Part shown: positions 8,799-16,841 of the stretch, piece by piece
How positions within the stretch are numbered: the first letter of the stretch is position 1
How the letters are laid out: each line of letters opens with the position of its first letter
DNA from: SG8-39 sp041558415
Lineage (GTDB): Bacteria; Pseudomonadota; Gammaproteobacteria; Burkholderiales; SG8-39
Direction of reading: 5' to 3'
Assembly (NCBI GenBank): GCA_041558415.1
Contig: JBFFEY010000043.1
Coordinates: 1 to 25,204 of the forward strand
Length of the DNA stretch: 25,204 nucleotides
Made by a program: the position numbers and the translations under genes
The notes under the pieces: generated by a model
Told to the model about the DNA's origin: nothing
Database searches by the model: none
The model's input: the letters and a program-made list of their open reading frames with translations, nothing else

Positions 8799-10213
8799 AC
8801 CGCGGCGAACCTGCGCCCCGCGTAAAGCGATCGGAAGGTGCGCCCCTCGGGCGCCGGCATGTCGCGCCCGCGCGTCCAGCCACCCGCAAGCGGCAGCCAC
8901 GAGATGCGGCCGCGCCGCCCGGCCATAAGCCGCAGCACGCGCGCAGCGATCGCCGTCGCGAGCGCATAGAGCCGCGGACGTCGCGCGCAGTAGGTCCACA
9001 GCGCGAATCCCAGGCGCTCGCGCCAGGGTCGCAGGCGTTGCGCCACCTGCTGTTCGCGTAGCGTGCGCAACAGGTCGGGCAGCGGGATCTTCACCGGACA
9101 GGCGACGTGGCAGGCGCCGCACAATGTCGCGGCCTGCGGCAGGTCGAGCGCGTTCTCGATGCCGTTGTACACCGGCGTCAGCACCGAGCCCATCGGCCCC
9201 GGATAGACCCAGCCGTAGGCGTGACCGCCGACCGTGTGATACACCGGGCAGTGATTCATGCAGGCGCCGCAGCGGATGCAGCGCAGCATCTCCTTCAGAT
9301 CGCCGCCGACCAGCCGCGTGCGCCCGCTGTCGACCAGGATCACGATCATGTGCTCCGGGCCGTCGGCATCCCCCGCGCGGCGCGGACCGGTCACGATGGT
9401 GAAGTAGTTCTCGATGTCCTGGCCCGTCGCCGAGCGCGGCAGCACGCGGTTCAGCGTCGACAGATCCTCGAGCGTCGGAACGACCTTCTCGATGCCGGTG
9501 ATCGCGACGTGCACGCGCGGCAACGTGGTCACCATGCGGCCGTTGCCTTCGTTGGTGACCAGCGCCACCGAGCCGGTCTCGGCGACAAGGAAGTTGCCGC
9601 CCGAGATGCCGAGATCGGCGGACAGGAAGTGCTCGCGCAGCATGAGCCGCGCCTCGCGGGTCATCTTTTCGATGTCCGTGCTGCGCGGCCGTCGGTGCTG
9701 CTCGGCAAACAGGTCGGCGACCTGGTCGACATCCTTGTGGATCGCGGGTGCGATGATGTGCGAGGGCGCTTCCTTGGCGAGCTGGATGATGTATTCGCCG
9801 AGGTCGGTCTCGACCGCCTGCACGCCGTTCGCCTCCAGCGCCGCGTTCAGGCCCGCCTCTTCGGAGACCATCGACTTCGACTTGATCGCCTTCTTCAGCC
9901 CGTGGCGCGCGCAGATTTCGAGCACCTGCGCGCACACCTCGTCCGCCGTCTCGGCCCAGCGTACCTCGGTGCCGCGCCGCGTCGCCTCGGCTTCGAAGCG
10001 CAGCAGCCAGCTGTCGAGATGCTCGAGGCCGCGGTCGCGAATCGCCGCGCTCGCGGTGCGCAGCTCCTCGAAGGCCTCGACGCCGTAGGCCGCGCGCGCC
10101 GCCGCTCGCTTCTCGGCGAAACCGCTGCCGAAGCGTTTTAGCGTGCCCTGCAGGCGCAGGTCTGCAAGCGCCTGTCCGGCGCGCGCCTTGAAGTGCATCG
10201 ACTGGCTTTTCAT
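8753..10213 (-). CDS. lutB: L-lactate (2-hydroxyacid) utilisation iron-sulfur protein LutB
   Basis: A 486-residue protein of the LutB/YkgF family, part of the iron-sulfur LutABC complex that oxidises L-lactate to pyruvate and passes electrons to the respiratory chain. The LUD (DUF162) domain covers about 60-300, with SADLGISGGNFLVAETGSV at 198-216. Two 4Fe-4S motifs follow: CIRCGACMNHCP (C312, C315, C318, C322) and CGACHVACP (C365, C368, C372). The C-terminal LPLAGGWTRGRDMPAPEG is a family hallmark. The ATG at 10213 overlaps the lutA stop (ATGA), showing translational coupling. No lutC follows: the next gene is the convergent usp, overlapped by 46 bp. LutC must be encoded elsewhere or be dispensable. 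Confidence 0.93.
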   Translation of the reverse strand: MKSQSMHFKARAGQALADLRLQGTLKRFGSGFAEKRAAARAAYGVEAFEELRTASAAIRDRGLEHLDSWLLRFEAEATRRGTEVRWAETADEVCAQVLEICARHGLKKAIKSKSMVSEEAGLNAALEANGVQAVETDLGEYIIQLAKEAPSHIIAPAIHKDVDQVADLFAEQHRRPRSTDIEKMTREARLMLREHFLSADLGISGGNFLVAETGSVALVTNEGNGRMVTTLPRVHVAITGIEKVVPTLEDLSTLNRVLPRSATGQDIENYFTIVTGPRRAGDADGPEHMIVILVDSGRTRLVGGDLKEMLRCIRCGACMNHCPVYHTVGGHAYGWVYPGPMGSVLTPVYNGIENALDLPQAATLCGACHVACPVKIPLPDLLRTLREQQVAQRLRPWRERLGFALWTYCARRPRLYALATAIAARVLRLMAGRRGRISWLPLAGGWTRGRDMPAPEGRTFRSLYAGRRFAAVYGDFRLRGREDLAA

Positions 10214-10941
10214 TCTTCCGTCCTGCCGGAAAGCAGCTCGGCGATGTGTAGCACGCGGGTCCGCTCGTCGCCCCGCCGCCGCAGCCGGCCCTCGATATTC
10301 AGCATGCAGCCGAGGTCGCCGAGCACGACGGCCTGCGCACCGCTCGCTGCGATGCGTTCGCACTTGGCGTCGGCCATCGCCGCGGAGATGTCGCCGAACT
10401 TGATCGAAAACGTGCCGCCGAAACCGCAGCAGGTTTCGCAGTCCTGCATTTCGCGCAGCTCGACGCCCGGCAGCTTCGCCAGCAGCGCACGCGGTTGCGT
10501 CTTGACGCCCAGTTCGCGCAACCCCGAGCAGCTGTCGTGGTAGGTCACCACGCCCTCGAAGTCACCCGGCACCGACGCGAGGCCGGCCACGTTCACCAGG
10601 AAGTCGGTGAGCTCCCAGGTCCTCGCCGCGAGCGCTTCGACGCGCGACAGCCATGCGCCTTCGCCCGTGAACAGCTCGCGGTAGTGGGTCTTCACCATCC
10701 CCGCACAGGAGCCCGAGGGCGCAACGACGTAGTCGAACGGCTCGAACTCGGCGATCAGCTTCTCGGCCAGCGCCCGCGCCGAGGCGCGATCGCCCGAATT
10801 CCAGCCGGGCTGGCCGCAGCAGGTCTGCGTCGCGGGCACCTGCACCTCGCAGCCGGCCGACTCGAGCAGCGTCAGCGCGGCGAAGCCGATGCGCGGTCGC
10901 ATCACATCGACGAGACAGGTCACCAGAAGTCCGACGCGCAT
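10210..10941 (-). CDS. lutA: L-lactate (2-hydroxyacid) utilisation protein LutA
   Basis: A 243-residue member of the LutA/YkgE family with two cysteine-rich CCG domains: TQTCCGQPGWNSGDRAS in the N-terminal half and DCETCCGFGGTFSIKFG in the C-terminal half, the latter preceded by the YHDSCSGLRELG cysteine. These domains bind an iron-sulfur cluster and form the LutA part of the lactate oxidation complex. The start at 10941 (MRVGLLVTCLVD) is chosen because the family begins with this strand; an upstream in-frame ATG at 10983 would lie across the proposed promoter. The gene heads a two-gene operon with lutB and is divergent from an IclR-type regulator 83 bp away. Confidence 0.93.
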   Translation of the reverse strand: MRVGLLVTCLVDVMRPRIGFAALTLLESAGCEVQVPATQTCCGQPGWNSGDRASARALAEKLIAEFEPFDYVVAPSGSCAGMVKTHYRELFTGEGAWLSRVEALAARTWELTDFLVNVAGLASVPGDFEGVVTYHDSCSGLRELGVKTQPRALLAKLPGVELREMQDCETCCGFGGTFSIKFGDISAAMADAKCERIAASGAQAVVLGDLGCMLNIEGRLRRRGDERTRVLHIAELLSGRTEE

Positions 10942-10951
10942 CGCGGCGTAG

Positions 10952-10957
10952 AGGATA
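10952..10957 (-). promoter_or_regulatory. Possible extended -10 element of lutA
   Basis: On the minus strand TG-C-TATCCT (hexamer 10957-10952) is an extended -10 element matching 4 of 6 plus the TG. It ends 10 nt before the lutA ATG, so the message would have about 4 leader bases. The -35 position is poor. Confidence 0.35.
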
Positions 10958-10985
10958 GCATGCAGTCGCAGAGCATTTCGCATCG

Positions 10986-11014
10986 TGGAACGCCCGCGCC
11001 TGTGACGCTACAAT
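10986..11014 (+). promoter_or_regulatory. Probable sigma-70 promoter of the IclR-type regulator
   Basis: TGGAAC (3/6, 10986-10991), a 17-bp spacer and TACAAT (5/6, 11009-11014) would start transcription near 11021. The ATG at 11013 falls inside the -10 element, so the regulator must start at the next ATG, 11025, with roughly a 4-nt leader. This promoter and that of lutA face away from each other in the same 83-bp space. Confidence 0.45.
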
Positions 11015-11024
11015 GGCGCCCGCC

Positions 11025-11813
11025 ATGACCACGAAAAAGGACCAGAAGAGCCCCATCCAGGTCATCGAACGCATGATGACGCTGCTCGATGTGCTCGCCG
11101 AGCACCCCGAGCCGCTCGGCCTGAAGCAGATCTCGCAATACGCGGGCCTGCACCCGTCGACCGTGCATCGCATCCTGTCGGCGATGGCAGCCGACCGCAT
11201 CGTCGACCGCATCGAGCCCGGGTCCTACCGGCTGGGCATGCGCCTGCTCGAGCTGGGCAACCTCGTCAAGTCGCGCATCAGCGTGCGCGAGCTCGCGCTG
11301 CCGATCATGCGTGAGCTGCATGCGCAGACCGGCGAGACGGTCAACCTATCGGTACGTCACGACGACGAGATCGTCTACGTCGAGCGCACCTCCAGCGGGC
11401 GCTCGGCGATGCGCGTGGTGCACGTCATCGGCGCGCGGGCACCGCTGCACGTCACCGCCGCGGGCAAGTTGTTCCTGCTCGAGGACGGCTTCGCCCGGCT
11501 GCGCGACTACGCCAAGCGCACGGGGCTGCGCGCCTACACCAAGAACACCCAGACCGGCGTCGTGCAGCTCGAGCGCGAGCTCGAGCGCATTCAGCAGCAG
11601 GGCTGGGCGACCGACAACGAAGAAGCCGAGCTCGGCGTGCGCTGCGTCGCGGCGGGCGTGCGCGACGACAGCCGGCAGCTGGTCGCGGCACTGTCGATTT
11701 CGACCCCCGCCGACCGCATGAAGAACGCCTGGGGCGCACTGGTCAAGGAAAGCGCGGAGCGCATCGCGCACGCCATCGGCTACCGTCCGGCTGCGCGCCT
11801 GGGTGCCGCCTGA
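11025..11813 (+). CDS. IclR-family transcriptional regulator
   Basis: A 262-residue regulator with the standard IclR plan. An N-terminal winged helix-turn-helix (about 10-75) has recognition region LKQISQYAGLHPSTVHRILSAM (33-54). The C-terminal effector-binding domain (about 85-255) shows the family stretches LAHP-like ELALPIMRELHAQTGETVNLSV, HVTAAGKLFLL and the ATDNEEAELGVRCVAAGVRD strand. IclR proteins bind short palindromes as dimers or tetramers and usually respond to small carboxylic acids. Being divergent from lutAB, it is a reasonable candidate regulator of that operon, but that is inference; the well-studied LutR proteins belong to the GntR family. It is convergent with egtD, only 14 bp apart. 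Confidence 0.92.
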   Translation: MTTKKDQKSPIQVIERMMTLLDVLAEHPEPLGLKQISQYAGLHPSTVHRILSAMAADRIVDRIEPGSYRLGMRLLELGNLVKSRISVRELALPIMRELHAQTGETVNLSVRHDDEIVYVERTSSGRSAMRVVHVIGARAPLHVTAAGKLFLLEDGFARLRDYAKRTGLRAYTKNTQTGVVQLERELERIQQQGWATDNEEAELGVRCVAAGVRDDSRQLVAALSISTPADRMKNAWGALVKESAERIAHAIGYRPAARLGAA

Positions 11814-11834
11814 TGCGACGCGCGCCGTCAGGCG
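11807..11834. terminator. Possible bidirectional terminator hairpin
   Basis: CGCCTGA (11807-11813) and TCAGGCG (11828-11834) form a 7-bp GC-rich stem around a 14-nt loop, spanning both convergent stop codons (iclR and egtD). No T-tract follows on either side, so this is weak. The symmetry arises partly because both genes end in GCC-TGA. Confidence 0.25.
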
Positions 11835-12790
11835 CCGCGCAAGCCGTGCAGCGCGAAGCGGCCCCGGCGATCGAGCCAGACCTTGCGCGGCAGGAAGCCG
11901 GCCTCGCGGGCGAAGGCCTGGAACTCCTGCACCGAATACTTGTGCGAGTTCTCGGTATGGATGGTTTCGCCGGCGTCGAAATCGAAGCGGTAGCGCCCGA
12001 TCGCAACGCGCTGGCGCACCAGCGAGACGAGGTGCATCTCCACCCGCCCGCGCGAGGCGTTGTAGAAAGCGTAGTGGCGGAAGCGGCGCAGGTCGAAGTT
12101 CGCGCCCAGCTCGCCGTTCATGCGTGAGAGCAGGTTGCGATTGAAGGCCGCAGTGACGCCGCGCGCGTCGTTGTACGCCGCGTGCAGCACGTTCGCGTCC
12201 TTCTTGCAGTCCACGCCGACCAGCATGGCGCCGCCGCGGCCGACCAGGCCGCGCGTCATGTGCAGGAAACCCTCGGCTTCCTGCGGCAGCAGGTTGCCGA
12301 TGGTCGAGCCCGGGAAATAGGCGACGCGCCGGCCGAGCGCGCGCGGCAGGTCGACCGGCCGCGAGAAGTCCCCCACCACTGCGGTGATCTGGAGCCAGGG
12401 AAACTCGCGCGCGAGGCGCGCCGCGGCGAGGCGCAGCGCCGCCTGCGAGATGTCGATCGCGACGTAATGCGCGGGGCGCAAGCGCCGGATGAGCAACCGC
12501 GTCTTGATGCTGGCGCCGCTGCCGAACTCGATCAGCTCGCAGCCGCGGCCCGCAAAGCGGGCGATGTCGCCCAGATGGGTACGCGTCAGCGCCAGCTCGG
12601 TACGCGTCGGGTAGTACTCCGGCTGACGGCAGATTGCCTCGAACAGGGCGCTGCCGCGGGCGTCGTAGAAGTACTTCGGCGCGAGCGCCTTCTGCGGGCG
12701 CGACAGCCCGGCCAGAACGTCGTCCAGAAAGTGCGTTTCGGGAAGGTCTTCGAAGCGCCAGCGGACCGCATGCGCGGCCCGTGCCCTCAA
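11828..12790 (-). CDS. egtD: L-histidine N-alpha-methyltransferase EgtD
   Basis: The SAM-dependent enzyme that trimethylates histidine to hercynine, the first step of ergothioneine synthesis. Visible family marks are RPQKALAPKYFYDARGSALFE (31-51), the SAM-binding ELIEFGSGAS (85-94), PGSTIGNL with the substrate-binding Asn (N166), YNDARGVTAAFNRN (206-219) and the histidine-pocket signature HTENSHKYS (278-286). No ATG or GTG lies near the family start in this frame. The TTG at 12790 is chosen because it overlaps the pbpG stop (TTGA) and gives 320 residues, the normal size. A GTG at 12832 inside pbpG is the alternative. No egtB neighbour is present, so the sulfoxide synthase must lie elsewhere or hercynine may be the end product. 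Confidence 0.88.
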   Translation of the reverse strand: MRARAAHAVRWRFEDLPETHFLDDVLAGLSRPQKALAPKYFYDARGSALFEAICRQPEYYPTRTELALTRTHLGDIARFAGRGCELIEFGSGASIKTRLLIRRLRPAHYVAIDISQAALRLAAARLAREFPWLQITAVVGDFSRPVDLPRALGRRVAYFPGSTIGNLLPQEAEGFLHMTRGLVGRGGAMLVGVDCKKDANVLHAAYNDARGVTAAFNRNLLSRMNGELGANFDLRRFRHYAFYNASRGRVEMHLVSLVRQRVAIGRYRFDFDAGETIHTENSHKYSVQEFQAFAREAGFLPRKVWLDRRGRFALHGLRGA

Positions 12791-13668
12791 CTGCTCAGGT
12801 CGCGCGCGTCGCCGGTCTTGCTTTCCAGCCACTTGCGGATCCTGTTCGCGTCGCCGATCCGCGAATAACGGCCCCAGGAATCCAGCAGCACGACGATCAG
12901 CTTGCGGCTTGCCACCTGCGTGTACATCACCAGGCAGCGCCCAGCCTCGCTGATGTAGCCGGTCTTCGACAGCTTGATATCCCAGTCCGGATTGCGCACC
13001 AGCGTGTTGGTGTTGCGGAACGAGACCATGCGGCCATAGGCCTCGACCGACGCGCTTTCGCGCGTGGTGTACTCGCGGATCAGCGGGTACTGATGCGCCG
13101 CGCCCACCAGGCGCACGAGGTCGTGCGCGCTCGAGACGTTCTCCGAGGACAGGCCCGTGGCTTCGACGAAATGCGTGTCGCGCATGCCGAGCAGCTGCGC
13201 CTTCGCGTTCATCATGGCGACGAAGTTCTCCGTGCCGCCCGGATAGGTGCGCGCCAGCGCCGACGCGGCGCGGTTCTCCGAGGCCATCAGGGCGAGCAGC
13301 AGCAGCTCCTCGCGCGTGAGCACCGACCCGGTGCGCAGCTTCGAGCGCGAGCCCTTCACGGTATCGATGTCCTCGCGGCTGATGACGATGCGCTGCGAGA
13401 GATCGAGGTGGCGGTCGAGCACGACCATCGCCGTCATCAGCTTGGTGATCGAGGCGATCGGCGCGACGTTCTGGCTGTTCTTGTCGAGAATGACCTCGCC
13501 GGTGCGGGCGTCCTTGACCAGCGCGACCGCGGAGCGCAGGAACACGGATTGCGGATCGTTCTTGTCGCCGGCCTGCGCGAAGCCCACCGTCAGGAAGAAC
13601 ACGGCGGCGAGCGCGCACAGCGCGACGATCTTTTCGAGGTGGTGGAGTTGGCGTTGTTGTTGTTGCAT
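12787..13668 (-). CDS. pbpG: D-alanyl-D-alanine endopeptidase, PBP7 type
   Basis: A 293-residue periplasmic low-molecular-weight penicillin-binding protein that cleaves D-Ala-meso-DAP cross-links in peptidoglycan. The three active-site motifs are present: S73-I-T-K76, S130-E-N132 and K235-T-G237. A signal peptide is visible: positively charged start, hydrophobic KIVALCALAAVFFLTVGF (13-30), and a likely cut after AQA (33). Length matches PBP7 rather than the larger DacA/DacC carboxypeptidases, which have an extra C-terminal domain. The start codon is followed by a run of Gln codons (MQQQQRQ). A GAGGGA sequence lies only 1-2 nt before the ATG, closer than ideal. Its stop codon overlaps the proposed egtD start, a coupling with no obvious functional logic. 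Confidence 0.93.
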   Translation of the reverse strand: MQQQQRQLHHLEKIVALCALAAVFFLTVGFAQAGDKNDPQSVFLRSAVALVKDARTGEVILDKNSQNVAPIASITKLMTAMVVLDRHLDLSQRIVISREDIDTVKGSRSKLRTGSVLTREELLLLALMASENRAASALARTYPGGTENFVAMMNAKAQLLGMRDTHFVEATGLSSENVSSAHDLVRLVGAAHQYPLIREYTTRESASVEAYGRMVSFRNTNTLVRNPDWDIKLSKTGYISEAGRCLVMYTQVASRKLIVVLLDSWGRYSRIGDANRIRKWLESKTGDARDLSS

Positions 13669-13695
13669 TCCCTCTGTCCCCTGAGCGGCGAGACG

Positions 13696-13725
13696 AGTGT
13701 AAAGCAGGCTTTGCGCAAAATGCAA
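13696..13725 (-). promoter_or_regulatory. Possible pbpG promoter with palindromic spacer
   Basis: On the minus strand TTGCAT (13725-13720), an 18-bp spacer and TACACT (13701-13696) would begin transcription near 13689, about 21 nt before the pbpG ATG. The spacer contains the 10-bp palindrome TTTGCGCAAA (13710-13719), which could bind a regulator. The 160-bp gap is clearly more AT-rich than its surroundings, as expected of a promoter region. Confidence 0.4.
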
Positions 13726-13827
13726 GCAAAAATAACGGGCTAGCGCCGCTTTCTCGAAACAACCTGATAAATATTGCACAACCCCTCCCCCACTTGTCGC
13801 GCGGCGCCGGCCGCGCATCCCCCTCTG

Positions 13828-15642
<1,815 letters not shown>

Positions 15643-15681
15643 TCAATGAACCTCGCTCGGAAAGTTCGGCATTCTAAGGTG

Positions 15682-16017
15682 TCAGTCCGCGCCATCCCGC
15701 GGGCCGCGCGAGCGCAAACCGGCAAGCGCGAGCAGCCAGCCGCCGAGGCCCTGCAGGTCGAGCACGAGCGGCAGCAGGATCCAGAGGAACGGCCACGGCA
15801 GTTCGACGCCGAAGCGTGTCTTGAGTTGCGGGATGAGAAAGAACAGGGTCAAGGAGCCGACCACGCCGGGCAGGATCGGGATGCCCGAGGCGACCCGCTC
15901 GCCCGGCCGCGCGCGCCGCGCGGCCCGCCAGACCTGGAAGTTGATCGCCAGGCCGGCGAGCGCAAACAGGCTCGCCATCGAAAATCCGATCAGGCCGAGC
16001 AGATAGCCGCCGCTCAT
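15682..16017 (-). CDS. Small integral membrane protein of unknown function
   Basis: A 111-residue hydrophobic protein I do not recognise. Three likely membrane segments are visible: LLGLIGFSMASLFALAGLAI (about 6-25), GIPILPGVVGSLTLFFLIP (44-62) and WPFLWILLPLVLDLQGLGG (74-92). The loop between the first two is arginine-rich (VWRAARRARPGERV), suggesting it faces the cytoplasm. The ATG at 16017 is preferred because GGGAG lies upstream; an in-frame ATG at 16053 would add 12 residues without membrane character. It is 39 bp upstream of, and probably cotranscribed with, the ABC exporter, and divergent from the PsrA-like regulator, whose operator may affect it too. Confidence 0.7.
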   Translation of the reverse strand: MSGGYLLGLIGFSMASLFALAGLAINFQVWRAARRARPGERVASGIPILPGVVGSLTLFFLIPQLKTRFGVELPWPFLWILLPLVLDLQGLGGWLLALAGLRSRGPRDGAD

Positions 16018-16032
16018 GGGCTTAGGCTCCCA

Positions 16033-16049
16033 CAGGGTGGACGACCCTG
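16033..16049. repeat. Short dyad upstream of the psrA-like promoter
   Basis: CAGGGT-GGACG-ACCCTG, a 6-bp perfect stem with a 5-nt loop, lies 12 bp upstream of the -35 element, in the leader of the divergent membrane protein gene. It could be a second regulatory site or an mRNA hairpin; there is no further support. Confidence 0.25.
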
Positions 16050-16061
16050 CCACCGAAATGG

Positions 16062-16090
16062 TTGACGCAGAAAGGCCTGACCTTTATCAT
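16062..16090 (+). promoter_or_regulatory. Sigma-70 promoter of the psrA-fadE-fadI-fadJ operon
   Basis: TTGACG (5/6, 16062-16067), a spacer of exactly 17 bp and TATCAT (5/6, 16085-16090) form the best promoter in the window. The start point should fall near 16097, inside the palindromic operator, leaving a leader of about 33 nt before the regulator ATG. Confidence 0.75.
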
Positions 16091-16107
16091 TCAAACGTTC
16101 GTTTGAA
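16090..16107. promoter_or_regulatory. PsrA-type operator palindrome
   Basis: TTCAAACG-TT-CGTTTGAA has perfect 8-bp arms and contains CAAAC-N4-GTTTG, the published layout of PsrA sites ((G/C)AAAC-N2-4-GTTT(G/C)) in Pseudomonas. It overlaps the last base of the -10 element and the predicted start point, a position expected to block transcription. The gene directly downstream encodes a PsrA-like repressor, so autoregulation together with the fad genes is the simplest reading. Confidence 0.8.
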
Positions 16108-16129
16108 TTTCCTGAGGGCCGTAGGCACC

Positions 16130-16813
16130 ATGAATCTGCGTTCCGTCAAGCCCGTTCGCGAGACCCAGATCCGCATCCTCGACGCCGCCGAGGAACTGTT
16201 CCTGCAGCACGGCTTCGAGGGCGCCTCGATGCGCATGCTGACGGCGCGTGCCGGCGTCAACCTCGCCGCCGTCAATTACCACTTCGGCTCGAAGGATGCG
16301 CTCATCGAGGCGGTGCTGCGCCGCCGCCTCGATCCGATGAACGCGAGCCGCGTCGCCGCGCTCGATCGTCTCGAAGCCGAGGCCGCTGGGCGCGCGCTCG
16401 ACCCGGCGGCGATCATCGGCGCTTTCGTCGGCACCTCGCTGCGCATGATCGAGGACGCGCGCGGCGGCGGGCGCAATTTCATCCGCCTGCTCGGCCGCAC
16501 CTACACCGACCCGGACAAGCGCATCCGCGCCCTGATCGGCCAGCTCTATGCGCCGGCCATGGAGCGCTACAAGGCCGCGTTCCAGCGCGCGCTGCCCGAC
16601 CTGCCGGCCGAAGAGCTCGTCTGGCGCATGCATTTCATGTTCGGCACGCTCTCCTACACCCTTGCGGCAACCGACACCGTGCAGCTCATCGCCGGCTGCA
16701 AGCCGGAGGACCGCTACGACGCGCGCCTGCTCGAGGCGCGCCTCACCGCCTTCCTCGCCGCCGGCCTGCTCGCCCCCCTGCCCAACGGCGCGGCGGTGCG
16801 CAAGGCCGCCTGA
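16130..16813 (+). CDS. psrA: TetR-family regulator of fatty-acid oxidation, PsrA-like
   Basis: A 227-residue TetR regulator. The N-terminal helix-turn-helix (about 13-60) carries RILDAAEELFLQHGFEGAS and the highly conserved AGVNLAAVNYHFGSKDALIEAV, closely like Pseudomonas PsrA. The C-terminal ligand domain keeps FIRLLGRTYTDP and ELVWRMHFMFGTLSYT, again as in PsrA, whose DNA binding is released by long-chain fatty acids such as oleate. The start at 16130 is chosen because the frame upstream crosses the promoter and operator. It is the first gene of the beta-oxidation operon and lies behind a matching palindrome, so it probably represses itself and the fad genes. The ligand is inferred. Confidence 0.92.
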   Translation: MNLRSVKPVRETQIRILDAAEELFLQHGFEGASMRMLTARAGVNLAAVNYHFGSKDALIEAVLRRRLDPMNASRVAALDRLEAEAAGRALDPAAIIGAFVGTSLRMIEDARGGGRNFIRLLGRTYTDPDKRIRALIGQLYAPAMERYKAAFQRALPDLPAEELVWRMHFMFGTLSYTLAATDTVQLIAGCKPEDRYDARLLEARLTAFLAAGLLAPLPNGAAVRKAA

Positions 16814-16841
16814 AAACCCACGATCCACGGAGCCCATCGCC

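Noticed and set aside
10977..10990. TTCG...GGAA partial symmetry between lutA and iclR as an IclR operator
   Set aside because: Arms of only three to four bases; not distinguishable from chance in an 83-bp region.
13645..13668. CAA/CAG codon run at the start of pbpG as a possible phase-variation repeat
   Set aside because: Only four or five consecutive Gln codons, in triplet units, so slippage would not switch the frame; too short to call a contingency locus.
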